Source: Desulfovibrio sp. G11 (GTDB lineage: Bacteria > Desulfobacterota > Desulfovibrionia > Desulfovibrionales > Desulfovibrionaceae). From it: DNA of 64,000 nucleotides. Each line of letters opens with the position of its first letter. The first letter of the stretch is position 1. The stretch is taken from contig NZ_LT984798.1 of NCBI RefSeq assembly GCF_900243745.1, positions 924,501 to 988,500 of the forward strand, given 5' to 3'. Below the pieces are notes generated by a model. The model did not search any database and was not told the DNA's origin. It saw only the letters and a program-made list of their open reading frames with translations. Both the position numbers and the translations under genes were made by a program. Positions 17,239-26,000 of the stretch are shown here, in pieces.

Positions 17239-18188
17239 GGGCGGGTAATTGTCACAAGTGGCTCGGACCAGTCAAAACTTGGTGAATTTGGCGTATAGGC
17301 GGCTTTCCAGTGAGAAAACTGACGGGCTGAAAGCAGACTAATGTCGTCATAGGAATTATTGTTAGACATATCTGTACCATGCCCAAATGACACCCCACCA
17401 ATATCTGTCAATATATAGCGATTGTGAATCTCTTGCTTACCAGGGATCTTTTTTATTCTGTAAATATTGAGTGTTATTCCTTCTGGCAACCAACGTGGCA
17501 AAACCCCTTCGCAAGAGTGCTTGAATTCAGTAGCAGGGCACGCTGTTCTTCCAGTATCAGCAGCGCATACGATGGTAACTGTACGGGCCCCCTGCACCCG
17601 AACGTGGCTTGAGACTGCAATAGACGCAAGATGGAGCCTATAAGGATCTCTAAAGCGTTCATTGGGGAAAAAATATGGATCAACAAATGTGATCTTTGCC
17701 GCATTTTGCAAAAGAGGCAAAAGGATTTCGTTCATGGCTTGTGCAGTACGTGGGACACAATCGTTTGTTTGGCATGTCAACAAATGGCAGGCAGGAGTGC
17801 GCAGCCAATCAAGACTTCGGCAGGGTTCACCATTGACTGGCGAATTCGACGACAAGATACCTGCAAAGGGAAATCGGTGGTGCTCCGGCGCAAAATCTTG
17901 CCCCCAAGGGACAGCATTGTGACGCGTAGTGGTGGTGCGCGTAAGTTTGGCAGCAAGTTCGGTTACTCGCACCAGACGATCTTGATAACGGGCGATAGCT
18001 TTCGGCTCCCTAGCCGCATCGAGTTTAGACTTGGCCAGCGCGCGAGCAGCGCCCCCAAGGTTACTCGGGTAGCCCGCAGTGATGCAAGGCATGCCCACCG
18101 CAAGCGCACGAATCAAAGATTCACTTAGCACTGCCTGATTCGCGAGCTCCAGAAGAAACGCGGGATCAATTGCATACTCGTGTATCAC
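17235..18188 (-). CDS. PLD-like (MIT_C-type) protein of a defence operon
   Basis: A 317-residue protein of no firm family. The C-terminal half reads like a phospholipase-D-fold domain: ITFVDPYFFPN, then a beta-rich part, then EIHNRYILTDIGGVSFGHGTD with the H..R/K..D-G spacing seen in PLD-like MIT_C domains. The N-terminal half is helical. Start and stop both overlap neighbours by four bases, so it works with the ATPase upstream and the Mrr nuclease downstream. A nuclease or phosphodiesterase effector is likely but unproven. Confidence 0.6.
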   Translation of the reverse strand: MIHEYAIDPAFLLELANQAVLSESLIRALAVGMPCITAGYPSNLGGAARALAKSKLDAAREPKAIARYQDRLVRVTELAAKLTRTTTTRHNAVPWGQDFAPEHHRFPFAGILSSNSPVNGEPCRSLDWLRTPACHLLTCQTNDCVPRTAQAMNEILLPLLQNAAKITFVDPYFFPNERFRDPYRLHLASIAVSSHVRVQGARTVTIVCAADTGRTACPATEFKHSCEGVLPRWLPEGITLNIYRIKKIPGKQEIHNRYILTDIGGVSFGHGTDMSNNNSYDDISLLSARQFSHWKAAYTPNSPSFDWSEPLVTITRP

Positions 18189-18868
18189 CCAAAAAGCTCC
18201 TCTCCACGCTCGTCAAAGAAACCTTCAGGCCAAGGGGTGTTGAATGAACCATCTTCATCAAGGCCAAGGCGGTAGGCTTCTGTTCGCCCCTCGTAATTGC
18301 CTATCCAGTGAACGGCAAGATCAGTTGACGACAGGCGTACTGATTCGGGGGCTGTTCCAACGTGTGTATGGCGTATGCGCCGAAGTAGCCGTAACAGTAA
18401 ATGCTCACTATGGGTTTCAAGCAAAAATATGGGGGAATTCTCCATTTTGGCAACAGCCCTGATAAACACATCACCCAGAGCTGTTTGCCATGCTGGGTGG
18501 ATGTGTAGCTCGGGCTGTTCCATGGCGATGAGTGCACCACGCTTGGCAGTGACGGCAGCAACAATGATTGGGAGGACTTGTGAAATGCCCACGCCAACAT
18601 CGTGAGGTTCCACTTCCACCCCCGTGGCTTCGTTACGGATCATCAGGCGAATTTCCGGCACTTGAGCAAGGAAATCGCGCAGTAGAGGCAAGGCCCCCTC
18701 TTCGATGTCATCCATGATGAGTTTGCGTAAGGCAGGTACAAGAGGGCTTTCTGCTTCAAGATTTAACAATCGTTTGCGACAGACGGTATAGCCTGCTTGC
18801 AAGGAATCCGCCCCATGCAGGCACTGATTTATGGTCACAAGCTGCGCGTCCGACGCCGTTGCCAACAC
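18185..18868 (-). pseudogene. N-terminally truncated DUF3696/AAA_15-type ATPase
   Basis: The 227 residues are the C-terminal part of an OLD/RecF-type ATPase: the signature-like VGVGISQVLPIIVAA, Walker B ALIAMEQPELHIHP and LLETHSEHLLLRLLRRI are there, but the N-terminal part with Walker A is missing. The break coincides with the 5' truncation of the Cas4-like fragment on the other strand, so both were cut by one rearrangement. In intact systems such ATPases sense or gate an effector. Confidence 0.75.
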
Positions 18869-19458
18869 ATCCCAAGCCGCAAGACCTTCCGCCCAGCGTG
18901 TTGCTGTGGCTTTCCATGAAAGAGGTTAAAGCATTCGGCCCCTACGGTTTCAATCAAGCCATGCTCGATACGGCCCTTGACCATGCGGCACAACTTTGGG
19001 GCGAACTAGCAGATTTCCGCGCCGGACACATAACCCTGGCACAGGTTGATTGCGCTCAGGGCTTTTACCCGTTGTGCTCGTACTGCGAACACAACGGTGA
19101 CTGCCCCAAATTCCCGCAGGGCGTGCAAATGCCCCAATGGGAACCAGCTCTGGAAAAGCTGGCTGCCCTCAAGGAGCACCGCACCGCTTTAGATAGCGAA
19201 ATCAAAGAGATGGAAACTGTGCTCAAACTTGTTCACCGCCAGGCTGGCACTTGGGACTGGGTAGACACGGGAAACTATCGCTTCCGCATGTCAGTGGCAG
19301 CTGGTCGCACCAATTTGGACAAGGATGCTCTGCGGGAGGAGTTGACCGAGATTTTTCATACGGGGCATCTGGGCGACATCGACGTGGATACCTTGCTGGC
19401 CCGCTGTGAGCGTACGGGCTCACCTTTCGAAAAATTGAGCATTTCGCCCATAAACTGA
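18859..19458 (+). pseudogene. 5'-truncated Cas4-like nuclease, right copy
   Basis: From about base 18890 this matches residues 205-387 of the intact gene at 13628-14791 (SMKEVKAFGPYGFNQAMLD, the CAQGFYPLCSYCEHNGDC cluster, LARCERTGSP). The nuclease core with E-x-K is gone. The first about 12 codons are unrelated and come from the rearrangement junction. It marks the end of the right module copy; no ERF gene is left on this side. Confidence 0.85.
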
Positions 19459-19473
19459 ACTTCGGGAGATCTC

Positions 19474-19834
19474 ATGGGATATTATTCTGACGTGGCCCTG
19501 TGCCTGACAAAAAATGGCATGGATCAGTTAAAAACAGCTCTTGCAGAGGCAGAAAAGCCCCCCCGACAACTTTGCAGCAATCAAAATGCTCATCGGTGGC
19601 GAACCCAACAAAATCGATGAAGGCTCAGGCTCCGTTGTCTTTCTGTGGGAAGGAGAAAAGTGGTACGATGAATTTGCTGAAATAGCCTTTGTTGGTGAGC
19701 TCATGGACAATTTGCCCCACGAAGAATTCCTGTTCATCCGTATTGGCGAAGATTATGACGACATTGAAGCTCGCGGTAGTTATCAGTGCAATCCGCATCG
19801 GGTGCGAATTGCCCGGGAAATTGCAGCGGACTAA
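19474..19834 (+). pseudogene. Frameshifted small conserved protein (MGYYSDVAL family)
   Basis: The frame starts MGYYSDVALCLTKNGMDQL at 19474 and, after a run of seven C (about 19560), the family continues in another frame: NFAAIKMLIGG...WEGEKWYD...HEEFLFIRIGED. Together they would make a protein of about 120 residues of a type seen in phages and conjugative elements. Removing one C restores the frame. It is either a pseudogene, a slippage-controlled gene or an assembly error in a homopolymer. Confidence 0.65.
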
Positions 19835-19847
19835 GTTTCATTGACTG

Positions 19848-19880
19848 ATGTCAAATTTGATGTCATAAAAGATATCGAAT
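19848..19880 (+). promoter_or_regulatory. Putative operator of the right toxin-antitoxin pair
   Basis: TGATGTCAAATTTGATGTCA holds two direct TGATGTCA half sites, followed by GATAT. The left copy keeps GATGTCAAATTAGATGTCA at the same place, so the element is conserved between the diverged modules, as expected of an autoregulatory site. Confidence 0.5.
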
Positions 19881-19901
19881 TTATCCAACTTGGAGGATTT
19901 C

Positions 19902-20147
19902 ATGGATTCCATACTCTCCAATATCACCGTTAGCGTCACAGAACTCAAACGGAACTTTGCGAATGTCCTGGCAACTGCCAAGGATGCGCCGGTGGCAGTT
20001 TTGAACCATAACAAGCCAGAGGCCTACCTGTTGTCCGCAAAGCACTACGAAGAAATCCTCGGAATTCTTGAAGATCTTGAAGACAGAAAGATTGTTGAAA
20101 AACGCGAAGATGGCCCTTTTGTCAAGGTAACGCTTGATGAGCTATAG
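19902..20147 (+). CDS. Phd/YefM-family antitoxin, right copy
   Basis: An 81-residue antitoxin differing from the left copy at few positions (LEDRKIVEKREDGPFVKV versus LEDKKIVESREHGPFVTV). A GGAGG site lies before the ATG. It overlaps the toxin gene by 14 bases. Because the two antitoxins are so alike, they should cross-neutralise, which would limit the addictive effect of either copy alone. Confidence 0.88.
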   Translation: MDSILSNITVSVTELKRNFANVLATAKDAPVAVLNHNKPEAYLLSAKHYEEILGILEDLEDRKIVEKREDGPFVKVTLDEL

Positions 20148-20433
20148 CCTGCAGTTTCATGAGCTAGCACTGAAAGAATGGAAAAGGCTTGATTCCAGCA
20201 TCAGAGAACAGTTTAAAAAGAAACTGGCAGAACGGTTACAACAGCCGAGAGTTCCCTCATCTGCCCTGTCTGGCATGCGCGATTGCTACAAAATCAAATT
20301 GCGCTCCATTGGGTATCGCCTGGTGTACAAGGTGAATGATGACATTCTCTTTGTAACGGTCATCTCCATTGGCAAGCGTGAACGCCTTGAGGCATATCGA
20401 CAAGCCCTACGACGTATGCCCTCTGAAGAATAG
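20134..20433 (+). CDS. RelE/ParE-superfamily toxin, right copy
   Basis: A 99-residue homologue of the left toxin (12968-13267) with the same YKIKLRSIGYRLVYKV core. Same overlap with its antitoxin and same position ahead of the ATPase gene. Confidence 0.87.
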   Translation: MMSYSLQFHELALKEWKRLDSSIREQFKKKLAERLQQPRVPSSALSGMRDCYKIKLRSIGYRLVYKVNDDILFVTVISIGKRERLEAYRQALRRMPSEE

Positions 20434-20493
20434 TGCCATAAGGAGAACACTGCTTCCTGATAGGCAAATTGTAAGCAGTGCAGCGGAGGAATT

Positions 20494-20694
20494 ATGCCAC
20501 TTCCCCTTGAAGAGCTGGTTGCAACTGCCATTGAAAATCAGCATGTTATTCTTGAATTTGAGCTTAAAAAAGGCATTCCGGTGAACTATCTGGATGAAAA
20601 AGGGCAATACACCCTGCGTTACCCTGATGGTCATACGGAAACCGTCCCGCTGCCTGAGACCGCAGAAGTTCACCTGCCAGTCAATTCCGTATAA
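20494..20694 (+). CDS. Small unknown protein of the right module
   Basis: A 66-residue acidic protein (MPLPLEELVATAIENQHV...) with a GGAGGA site 5 bases before the ATG. No domain recognised. It has no counterpart in the left module, where the toxin and ATPase genes are only about 150 bases apart. Confidence 0.55.
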   Translation: MPLPLEELVATAIENQHVILEFELKKGIPVNYLDEKGQYTLRYPDGHTETVPLPETAEVHLPVNSV

Positions 20695-20738
20695 TTCACA
20701 AAAAAACATCCTAGCCAGACTGATACCATATTTCGAAG

Positions 20739-20771
20739 AGCCCGGTTCCCTTAAAAGGAGCCGGGCTTTTT
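20739..20771 (+). terminator. Leader terminator-like hairpin before the right ATPase gene
   Basis: AGCCCGG / CCGGGCT with an inner CC/GG, followed by TTTTTC, 22 bases before the ATG of the ATPase gene, which has its own AGGAG site. The sequence differs from the left hairpin (12831-12868) but the position is the same. Confidence 0.7.
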
Positions 20772-20793
20772 CTGCATCTAAGGAGCAGCAATC

Positions 20794-22128
20794 ATGAACA
20801 CAAATTTGATCGAAGGACTTAGTAACCTTAAACCCACTGACCTTGATGCCGGGCAGGTTTTCAGCGGCAAACCATCCGGCACCACGGTAAAAGGATACGC
20901 CGTTCCTTCGGCCTACACCCCGGCCATTGACCACGACTATATTTTCCATGAGTCCAGCCGCGATGTTGTGGTTTGGTTTCTCAACCCACAGGAACCGTTG
21001 TACGTTTTTGGCCCCACAGGCTGCGGTAAAACGACAGGCATCAAGCAGCTGGCAGCCAGGCTTAACTATTCCGTCTTTGAGGTCACCGGACATGGGCGGC
21101 TGGAGTTTGCCGACCTGGTTGGTCACCTGACAGTAAAAAATGGCAGCATGACCTTTGAATACGGCCCGCTTGCACTTGCCATGCGCTACGGCGCACTTCT
21201 GCTGATCAATGAAATCGATCTGACCTCACCAGAAATCGCCGCAGGCTTGAACAGCGTGTTAGATGGCTCCCCCCTGTGCATAGCGGAAAACGGCGGCGAA
21301 CTGATTGTGCCGCACCCCATGTTCCGTCTGGTTGCCACGGCCAATACCAATGGCGGTGGCGATGATACCGGCCTCTACCAGGGCACCCAGCGGCAGAACC
21401 TTGCATGGCTGGACCGCTTCACCATCTGCGAAGTGGGCTATCCCTCTGCCGACGTGGAAAAAAGCCTGCTTGCCCGGCGCTTCCCATCGCTGCCCGAATC
21501 GTTGCGCGCCACCATGGTGGACTACGCCAATGAGGTTCGCAAACTGTTCATGGGCGAGGCTTCCACCAGCAATCTGACCAATACCATTGAAGTTACATTT
21601 TCCACACGCAGTTTGCTGCGCTGGGGAGATCTGACCGTACGCTTTCAGCCTCTGGCCCATCAGGGCGTACAGCCTGTCACCTACGCCCTCGACCGGGCTC
21701 TGGCCTTCCGTGCAAGCTGTGAAACCCGCGCCATGTTGCATGAACTGGCTCAGCGCCTGTTTCCACAACAGGTGGAACCAGGATCCCCCAAACCCGAGGC
21801 TTCTGAAGCCGTCCCCCTGCAAGGTGAGCAAGCCCTACGCTTCATGCGCGGGCATCTGCACCGCACACCCACGGTGGCCAAGCCCCGCGTTCATCTTCAG
21901 GTAGTCCACAACCTTTCTGGCAAAAAACAGGACGGCAAATACTGGATCGGCGAAGCCAGCCCTGTGGGGCTCACGCTGGAGTGGGGCAAACCGGACACTG
22001 TCGGGCAACAACACTTTATCTCCGCTGAAAATTGTGCTGGCAACAATTCCGTGCTGGAACTTGAAGCTCGCGCGACAAAAAAGATCACGCAAGGCTACGC
22101 TCTCAATCCTGTAAAAAGCTCTTTCTAG
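20794..22128 (+). CDS. CobS-like AAA+ ATPase with C-terminal WGR-like domain, right copy
   Basis: A 444-residue homologue of the left ATPase. Walker A is GPTGCGKT, Walker B-like LLLINEID, sensor region VATANTNGGGDDTGL, and the C-terminal WGR-like part has YWIGEA, LEWGKPDTVGQQ and TKKITQGY. The Asn in place of the Walker B Asp is therefore conserved in both copies and not a stray mutation. It heads the ATPase/DUF3150/VWA operon of the right module. Confidence 0.85.
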   Translation: MNTNLIEGLSNLKPTDLDAGQVFSGKPSGTTVKGYAVPSAYTPAIDHDYIFHESSRDVVVWFLNPQEPLYVFGPTGCGKTTGIKQLAARLNYSVFEVTGHGRLEFADLVGHLTVKNGSMTFEYGPLALAMRYGALLLINEIDLTSPEIAAGLNSVLDGSPLCIAENGGELIVPHPMFRLVATANTNGGGDDTGLYQGTQRQNLAWLDRFTICEVGYPSADVEKSLLARRFPSLPESLRATMVDYANEVRKLFMGEASTSNLTNTIEVTFSTRSLLRWGDLTVRFQPLAHQGVQPVTYALDRALAFRASCETRAMLHELAQRLFPQQVEPGSPKPEASEAVPLQGEQALRFMRGHLHRTPTVAKPRVHLQVVHNLSGKKQDGKYWIGEASPVGLTLEWGKPDTVGQQHFISAENCAGNNSVLELEARATKKITQGYALNPVKSSF

Positions 22129-22137
22129 GAGAAAACC

Positions 22138-23175
22138 ATGACAAAACTTGTTTCAGACATCCGTATTTTAGACAATTTATTGGCACTCAACCTTAACGTC
22201 AGTTTGTGGTCAGCCCGACGCAAAATGTGCCAGGAGGACCTGGGCGGCGCGGAGTTACCCCCTGAAAATCTGGCTTCGCTGGGCTCCAAGCGCATTGCCG
22301 ACCCGGAGAACCTCAAGGTGTTTGGCACGCTCAAGGCCCGCGCCTTCAACTATCTTGACCGGCACGGGGTACGGTTCATGTCCGGCTGGGCCATACCCGA
22401 AGAAAAAGCCGGTGAAATCGTGCAGGAGCTGCTTAACGTCCGCACCGAATTCCAGAAAGAAAAGGAAGCTTTTCTGGCTGGCTATGACCAAAATGTGCAG
22501 GCATGGATTAAGAAGCACCATCAGTGGGGCGAAATTATCCGTAACTCCCTTGTGGGGCCTGACTATGTACGTGCCCGCATGGATTTCCGCTGGCAGTTGT
22601 ATAAGGTGGCCCCGCTTGAGCAGCACACTGACAACACCGCTGTGCTGGAAGCCGGTCTGGCGGAAGAGGTGCAGGGCCTTGGCGGTACCCTGTTTGATGA
22701 GGTGGCCAAGTCAGCTGACGATATATGGCGCAGGGTTTATCACGGCAAGACGGAGGTAACCCACAAGGCACTTTCGCCGCTGCGTACCCTGCATGCCAAG
22801 CTCACTGGCTTGTCTTTCGTAGAGCCGCATGTGGCCCCGGTGGCAGATATCGTGCAGGCGGCACTGCTGCGCATGCCCAAGAAGGGCAACATCACCGGCA
22901 CAGACCTGCTGCTGTTGCAGGGGCTGGTCTGCCTGCTCAAGGACAGCGTGGCTCTTGTGGGGCACGCTCAGAAAGTCATTGAGGGGTACGGCCCGGCCTT
23001 TGTGCTGGATGCCCTGTTGGCTGGTCCGGACGTTATTCACGAGCCGGACGGCCTTGCTGGACAGATGGATGACATCATGGATGGAAATATGGACGATGAG
23101 CCCATCCTGCCTGAGATTCCCGTGGCAGATAGCGCTTTGCCGCATCCTGCCATACCCAGCCTGGGTCTGTGGTAA
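22138..23175 (+). CDS. DUF3150 family protein, right copy
   Basis: A 345-residue protein, same length as the left copy, with differences concentrated in the acidic tail before PAIPSLGLW. AGGAG precedes the ATG, 9 bases after the ATPase stop. The strong conservation of the body against divergence of the intergenic DNA suggests both copies have been under selection. Confidence 0.8.
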   Translation: MTKLVSDIRILDNLLALNLNVSLWSARRKMCQEDLGGAELPPENLASLGSKRIADPENLKVFGTLKARAFNYLDRHGVRFMSGWAIPEEKAGEIVQELLNVRTEFQKEKEAFLAGYDQNVQAWIKKHHQWGEIIRNSLVGPDYVRARMDFRWQLYKVAPLEQHTDNTAVLEAGLAEEVQGLGGTLFDEVAKSADDIWRRVYHGKTEVTHKALSPLRTLHAKLTGLSFVEPHVAPVADIVQAALLRMPKKGNITGTDLLLLQGLVCLLKDSVALVGHAQKVIEGYGPAFVLDALLAGPDVIHEPDGLAGQMDDIMDGNMDDEPILPEIPVADSALPHPAIPSLGLW

Positions 23176-23234
23176 TATCAAAAATTCATTGAATAAGGCT
23201 AACGCTATGGCTAGCCTCAAGGAAAAGGAGCCCC

Positions 23235-23471
23235 ATGCAACAAGTATCAACCAGACGGACAAGGTTCGCCAGCCAGATGGATGCGGACCTCTATGAATGC
23301 CTCAAAACAATTGCTAGACAGGAAGGCCGTCCAATTAGGGCAGTCCTGGAAGATGCTGCACGTGCATTCATTGAAAATCGCAAGGAAAATGTTGCACAGA
23401 AAAAAGTACTTGAGGCTCTTGATAAAAGCATGCTTGAACACGATACGCTTTATAAAAAGTTGGCAAAATGA
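23235..23471 (+). CDS. Ribbon-helix-helix-like small protein
   Basis: A 78-residue protein with an RHH-like core (SQMDADLYECLKTIARQEGRPIRAVLEDAARAF) followed by a charged helix, as in CopG-type antitoxins or repressors. AAGGAG lies before the ATG. It interrupts the DUF3150-VWA pair that is contiguous in the left module, so it was inserted here. Its stop overlaps a 31-codon frame (from 23468) that could be the remnant of a partner toxin. Confidence 0.65.
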   Translation: MQQVSTRRTRFASQMDADLYECLKTIARQEGRPIRAVLEDAARAFIENRKENVAQKKVLEALDKSMLEHDTLYKKLAK

Positions 23472-23561
23472 ATCCAGCTTACCTCCCGCCCGCAGGGCGA
23501 CATACTACGCTGGCAAACGATCCGCCATGTTTTGTAGCGTTGCCTAACAAACCCAAACAGT

Positions 23562-23588
23562 AGCCCGGCAGAAATGTCGGGCTTTCTT
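23562..23588 (+). terminator. Leader terminator-like hairpin before the right VWA gene
   Basis: AGCCCGGCA-GAAA-TGTCGGGCT, a 9-bp stem with a GAAA tetraloop, followed by TTCTTATT, 19 bases before the VWA ATG at 23607. Confidence 0.7.
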
Positions 23589-23606
23589 ATTGTATTGTGG
23601 GGTACT

Positions 23607-25202
23607 ATGATTCGCACAAAAGACGTTCTTAACTGCCTGCCCCTGGTGGCGTCCATTTTGGGCGACCGCTATGGAGTGCAGGTTCGAATCGGCGGCAAGG
23701 ATGCCTGCACCAACGGTAAGGTCATCTTCTTGCCCTCCTTGCCGATGGATTGCGAACCGGAATTGCTGGCACTGACCAGAGCGTTCATTGACCATGAATC
23801 CGGCCATATCCGGTATACGGATTTTAGCGTGCTGCAAGCCGCCAACCTTGATCCTGTGACCTTCAACCTGTTCAATTGCCTTGAGGACTGGCGTGTTGAA
23901 AAGAAGCTGTCGGGCATTTTCCCCGGCTGCCGGAGAAACCTGAACTGGCTGATACGACGATTTCTTGTGGAGCAGGCACAACCAAGGGCTGGGGATGATT
24001 CCCCGGCCCTTGCTGTTTTGGACTACGTTCTGTTGACGGTGCGAGCCTGGGATGTGGATGAGGTGACCCCGACACGCCAAAACGCGGCAAGCATCATTGA
24101 GCAGCACTTCCCCGGATTAAAAGAGGCCCTGGATGCCACATTGGTCAAGGTCTACATCCATTGCCCGGATACAAAGGCAACGGTTGAATACGCAAGGCAG
24201 ATCGCCCTGTGCATCCGGCAGTGGGAGCCATCACAACAACTACGCAATCCCCACGAAAACACCACGCAAATTGAGCACCAGGGGCATCCCGCCCTTTCGC
24301 CTGAAGCAGGAGCCCCCTTGCGGGCTTTTAGCGCGTTACCACTCAAGGCGCTCTTTCATGCTGAGGCCCAGGATCTCCCCCAGAACCTAGGGGAAATCAT
24401 GGCGATTGAGCTTACCAGTTGCAGCACAGAATCCGCTGGTGACGCGCTGACCATCGCTGTGGCAGGCACCCGACAAGCAGCCCCCTTGTCAGCAGAGCAG
24501 AAGCTGCAAGCGCTTCAGGCCAGCATTGCCCTGCGCACTCGCCTTCAGGGCTTTCTGCAAGCGCAAACGCAAAGGCGATGCGGTATTGGGCGCAGAGGCA
24601 CACTGCACGCCAATTCGCTATACCGTCTGCAGGTTGGCAATGCTCGTGTTTTCCAAAAAGAGTCGGTGCAACTGGGCCTCAATACGGCTGTCCATATCCT
24701 GCTGGACGTAAGCGGCAGCATGGCTGGCGCACCAATTAACCTTGCCAAACGAGCCTGCTTTGCCGTGTCAACGGCACTGAGTCGTATCCGTGGCGTGAAC
24801 CCGGCGGTTACGGCCTTCCCTGCTGCCACGTCGACCAATTCCGTATTCCCCATCATGCGACACGGGCAGGCGGTGCCAGACCTATTCGACATTCGGGCTT
24901 CTGGCGGGACCCCCTTGGCTGGGGCTTTCTGGTGGGTGCTGCAAACCATGCTGCCTCTCAAAGAACAACGCAAGATGATCTTGGTTATCACTGACGGCAT
25001 GCCGGACAACCCGCTGGCCGCAAACAATGCCATAGGGGCGGCCCAAAAACTCGGCTTTGAAGTTTACGGCCTTGGCATTCGGGATGAACACATCACGCAC
25101 CTGCTGCCACACACAAGTCGGGTGGTCAACGACTTGCCCGATCTGGTGTCTGCCATGTTTACCCTGCTGCAGGGCGCCTTGCTCAGAGGTGGTGCTGTAT
25201 GA
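23607..25202 (+). CDS. CobT-like HExxH + VWA protein, right copy
   Basis: A 531-residue homologue of the left VWA protein. It has DHESGH (HExxH), NCLEDWRVEKK, then a variable linker (about 215-260) and a VWA domain with DVSGS, GGTPL and ITDG. The ATG at 23607 is the one shared with the left copy. Both copies keep the putative zinc ligands and the full MIDAS, so both should be functional. No recognisable ribosome binding site other than GTGGGG 5 bases upstream. Confidence 0.83.
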   Translation: MIRTKDVLNCLPLVASILGDRYGVQVRIGGKDACTNGKVIFLPSLPMDCEPELLALTRAFIDHESGHIRYTDFSVLQAANLDPVTFNLFNCLEDWRVEKKLSGIFPGCRRNLNWLIRRFLVEQAQPRAGDDSPALAVLDYVLLTVRAWDVDEVTPTRQNAASIIEQHFPGLKEALDATLVKVYIHCPDTKATVEYARQIALCIRQWEPSQQLRNPHENTTQIEHQGHPALSPEAGAPLRAFSALPLKALFHAEAQDLPQNLGEIMAIELTSCSTESAGDALTIAVAGTRQAAPLSAEQKLQALQASIALRTRLQGFLQAQTQRRCGIGRRGTLHANSLYRLQVGNARVFQKESVQLGLNTAVHILLDVSGSMAGAPINLAKRACFAVSTALSRIRGVNPAVTAFPAATSTNSVFPIMRHGQAVPDLFDIRASGGTPLAGAFWWVLQTMLPLKEQRKMILVITDGMPDNPLAANNAIGAAQKLGFEVYGLGIRDEHITHLLPHTSRVVNDLPDLVSAMFTLLQGALLRGGAV

Positions 25203-25306
25203 TGGTGCCGCTTGATTTTAGCCATTGGTACCGGTCAGGAATATTCCATTTCTTTACGCTTCACAAAAAGCGGCGCATCCCGCGCTGCTAAACGCAGGGA
25301 GGGTAA

Positions 25307-25381
25307 ATGAATAACTACGTGAGCTGGATACCAGTTGTGATAGCTGTACTTCAGGCCATCAAAGATAATTGGGACGACTAG
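25307..25381 (+). CDS. 24-residue hydrophobic microprotein, right copy
   Basis: Starts MNNYVSWIPVVIAVLQ and ends AIKDNWDD, with GGAGGG before the ATG. It pairs with the 23-residue frame at 8609-8680 in the left module. Amino-acid conservation with base-level divergence supports translation. Confidence 0.7.
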   Translation: MNNYVSWIPVVIAVLQAIKDNWDD

Positions 25382-25398
25382 CCCTACTCGGGCTGGCA

Positions 25399-25430
25399 TG
25401 CAGAAGGCGGGGAATTCCCCGCCTTCTGCA
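25399..25430 (+). promoter_or_regulatory. Perfect 32-base palindrome between the two microprotein genes
   Basis: A self-complementary 32-base sequence centred on an EcoRI site (arms TGCAGAAGGCGGGGAA). As RNA it folds into a near-continuous GC-rich stem. The left module has a shorter hairpin of the same position. Confidence 0.7.
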
Positions 25431-25458
25431 ATTTCATAAGAACAGACGGAGCAAAAAC

Positions 25459-25611
25459 ATGAACAAAACTTGTGTATTTATTGGCGGCATGGTGGCCGGA
25501 ATAGCAGGTGTATTTGCTGCGGCTTTTGCGGCTGAAGAGTTAGAGGCCAAAGGCAACACGACACTTGAAGGCAACGGCAAGTTGGCTTTGCCGGAAGGTG
25601 ACGGCAGGTAG
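25459..25611 (+). CDS. Membrane microprotein, right copy
   Basis: A 50-residue protein: MNKTCVFIGGMVAGIAGVFA then AAFAAEELEAK and a tail KLALPEGD. Homologue of 8362-8529. Its hydrophobic segment could be a membrane helix or an uncleaved signal. Last gene of the right module. Confidence 0.72.
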   Translation: MNKTCVFIGGMVAGIAGVFAAAFAAEELEAKGNTTLEGNGKLALPEGDGR

Positions 25612-26000
25612 AACAGCACGTCGTGATTTCAGGGTAGGGATTCTTTGGGAATTCCTGCCCTACAAGCTGTTGTAGCTTTATTCCTTTTTTAACTGAATCT
25701 TGTTGAGGCGGTTAAAAAGAAACATATGCGCTCCACAACTACTTCGCCCTCTAGCGCGCAAATGGCTGAAGTCTGAAAGACCTGAACAGTTTGACCTGCA
25801 GGACGGCATGCCCCAGATATGATTAATGGATCCTGCGTACTGTTGCAAAATGGTCACAGCACCCGCCTGTTAAATGCAATTTTACGACTTTCGCCCTAAA
25901 AGATTGGCTGAAGATAAATTTTAGCATAGCTACACAACAATGCTACAATAATTCATAAAAAATGAAATTCTAATTTATTACATAGATGCAAAATAGTTAT
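25612..26000. other. Gap between the right module and the metabolic cluster
   Basis: No gene supported. A hairpin (GTAGGG..ATTC / GAAT..CCCTAC, about 25635-25664) probably ends the module transcript. The rest turns AT-rich towards 25980. Confidence 0.5.
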
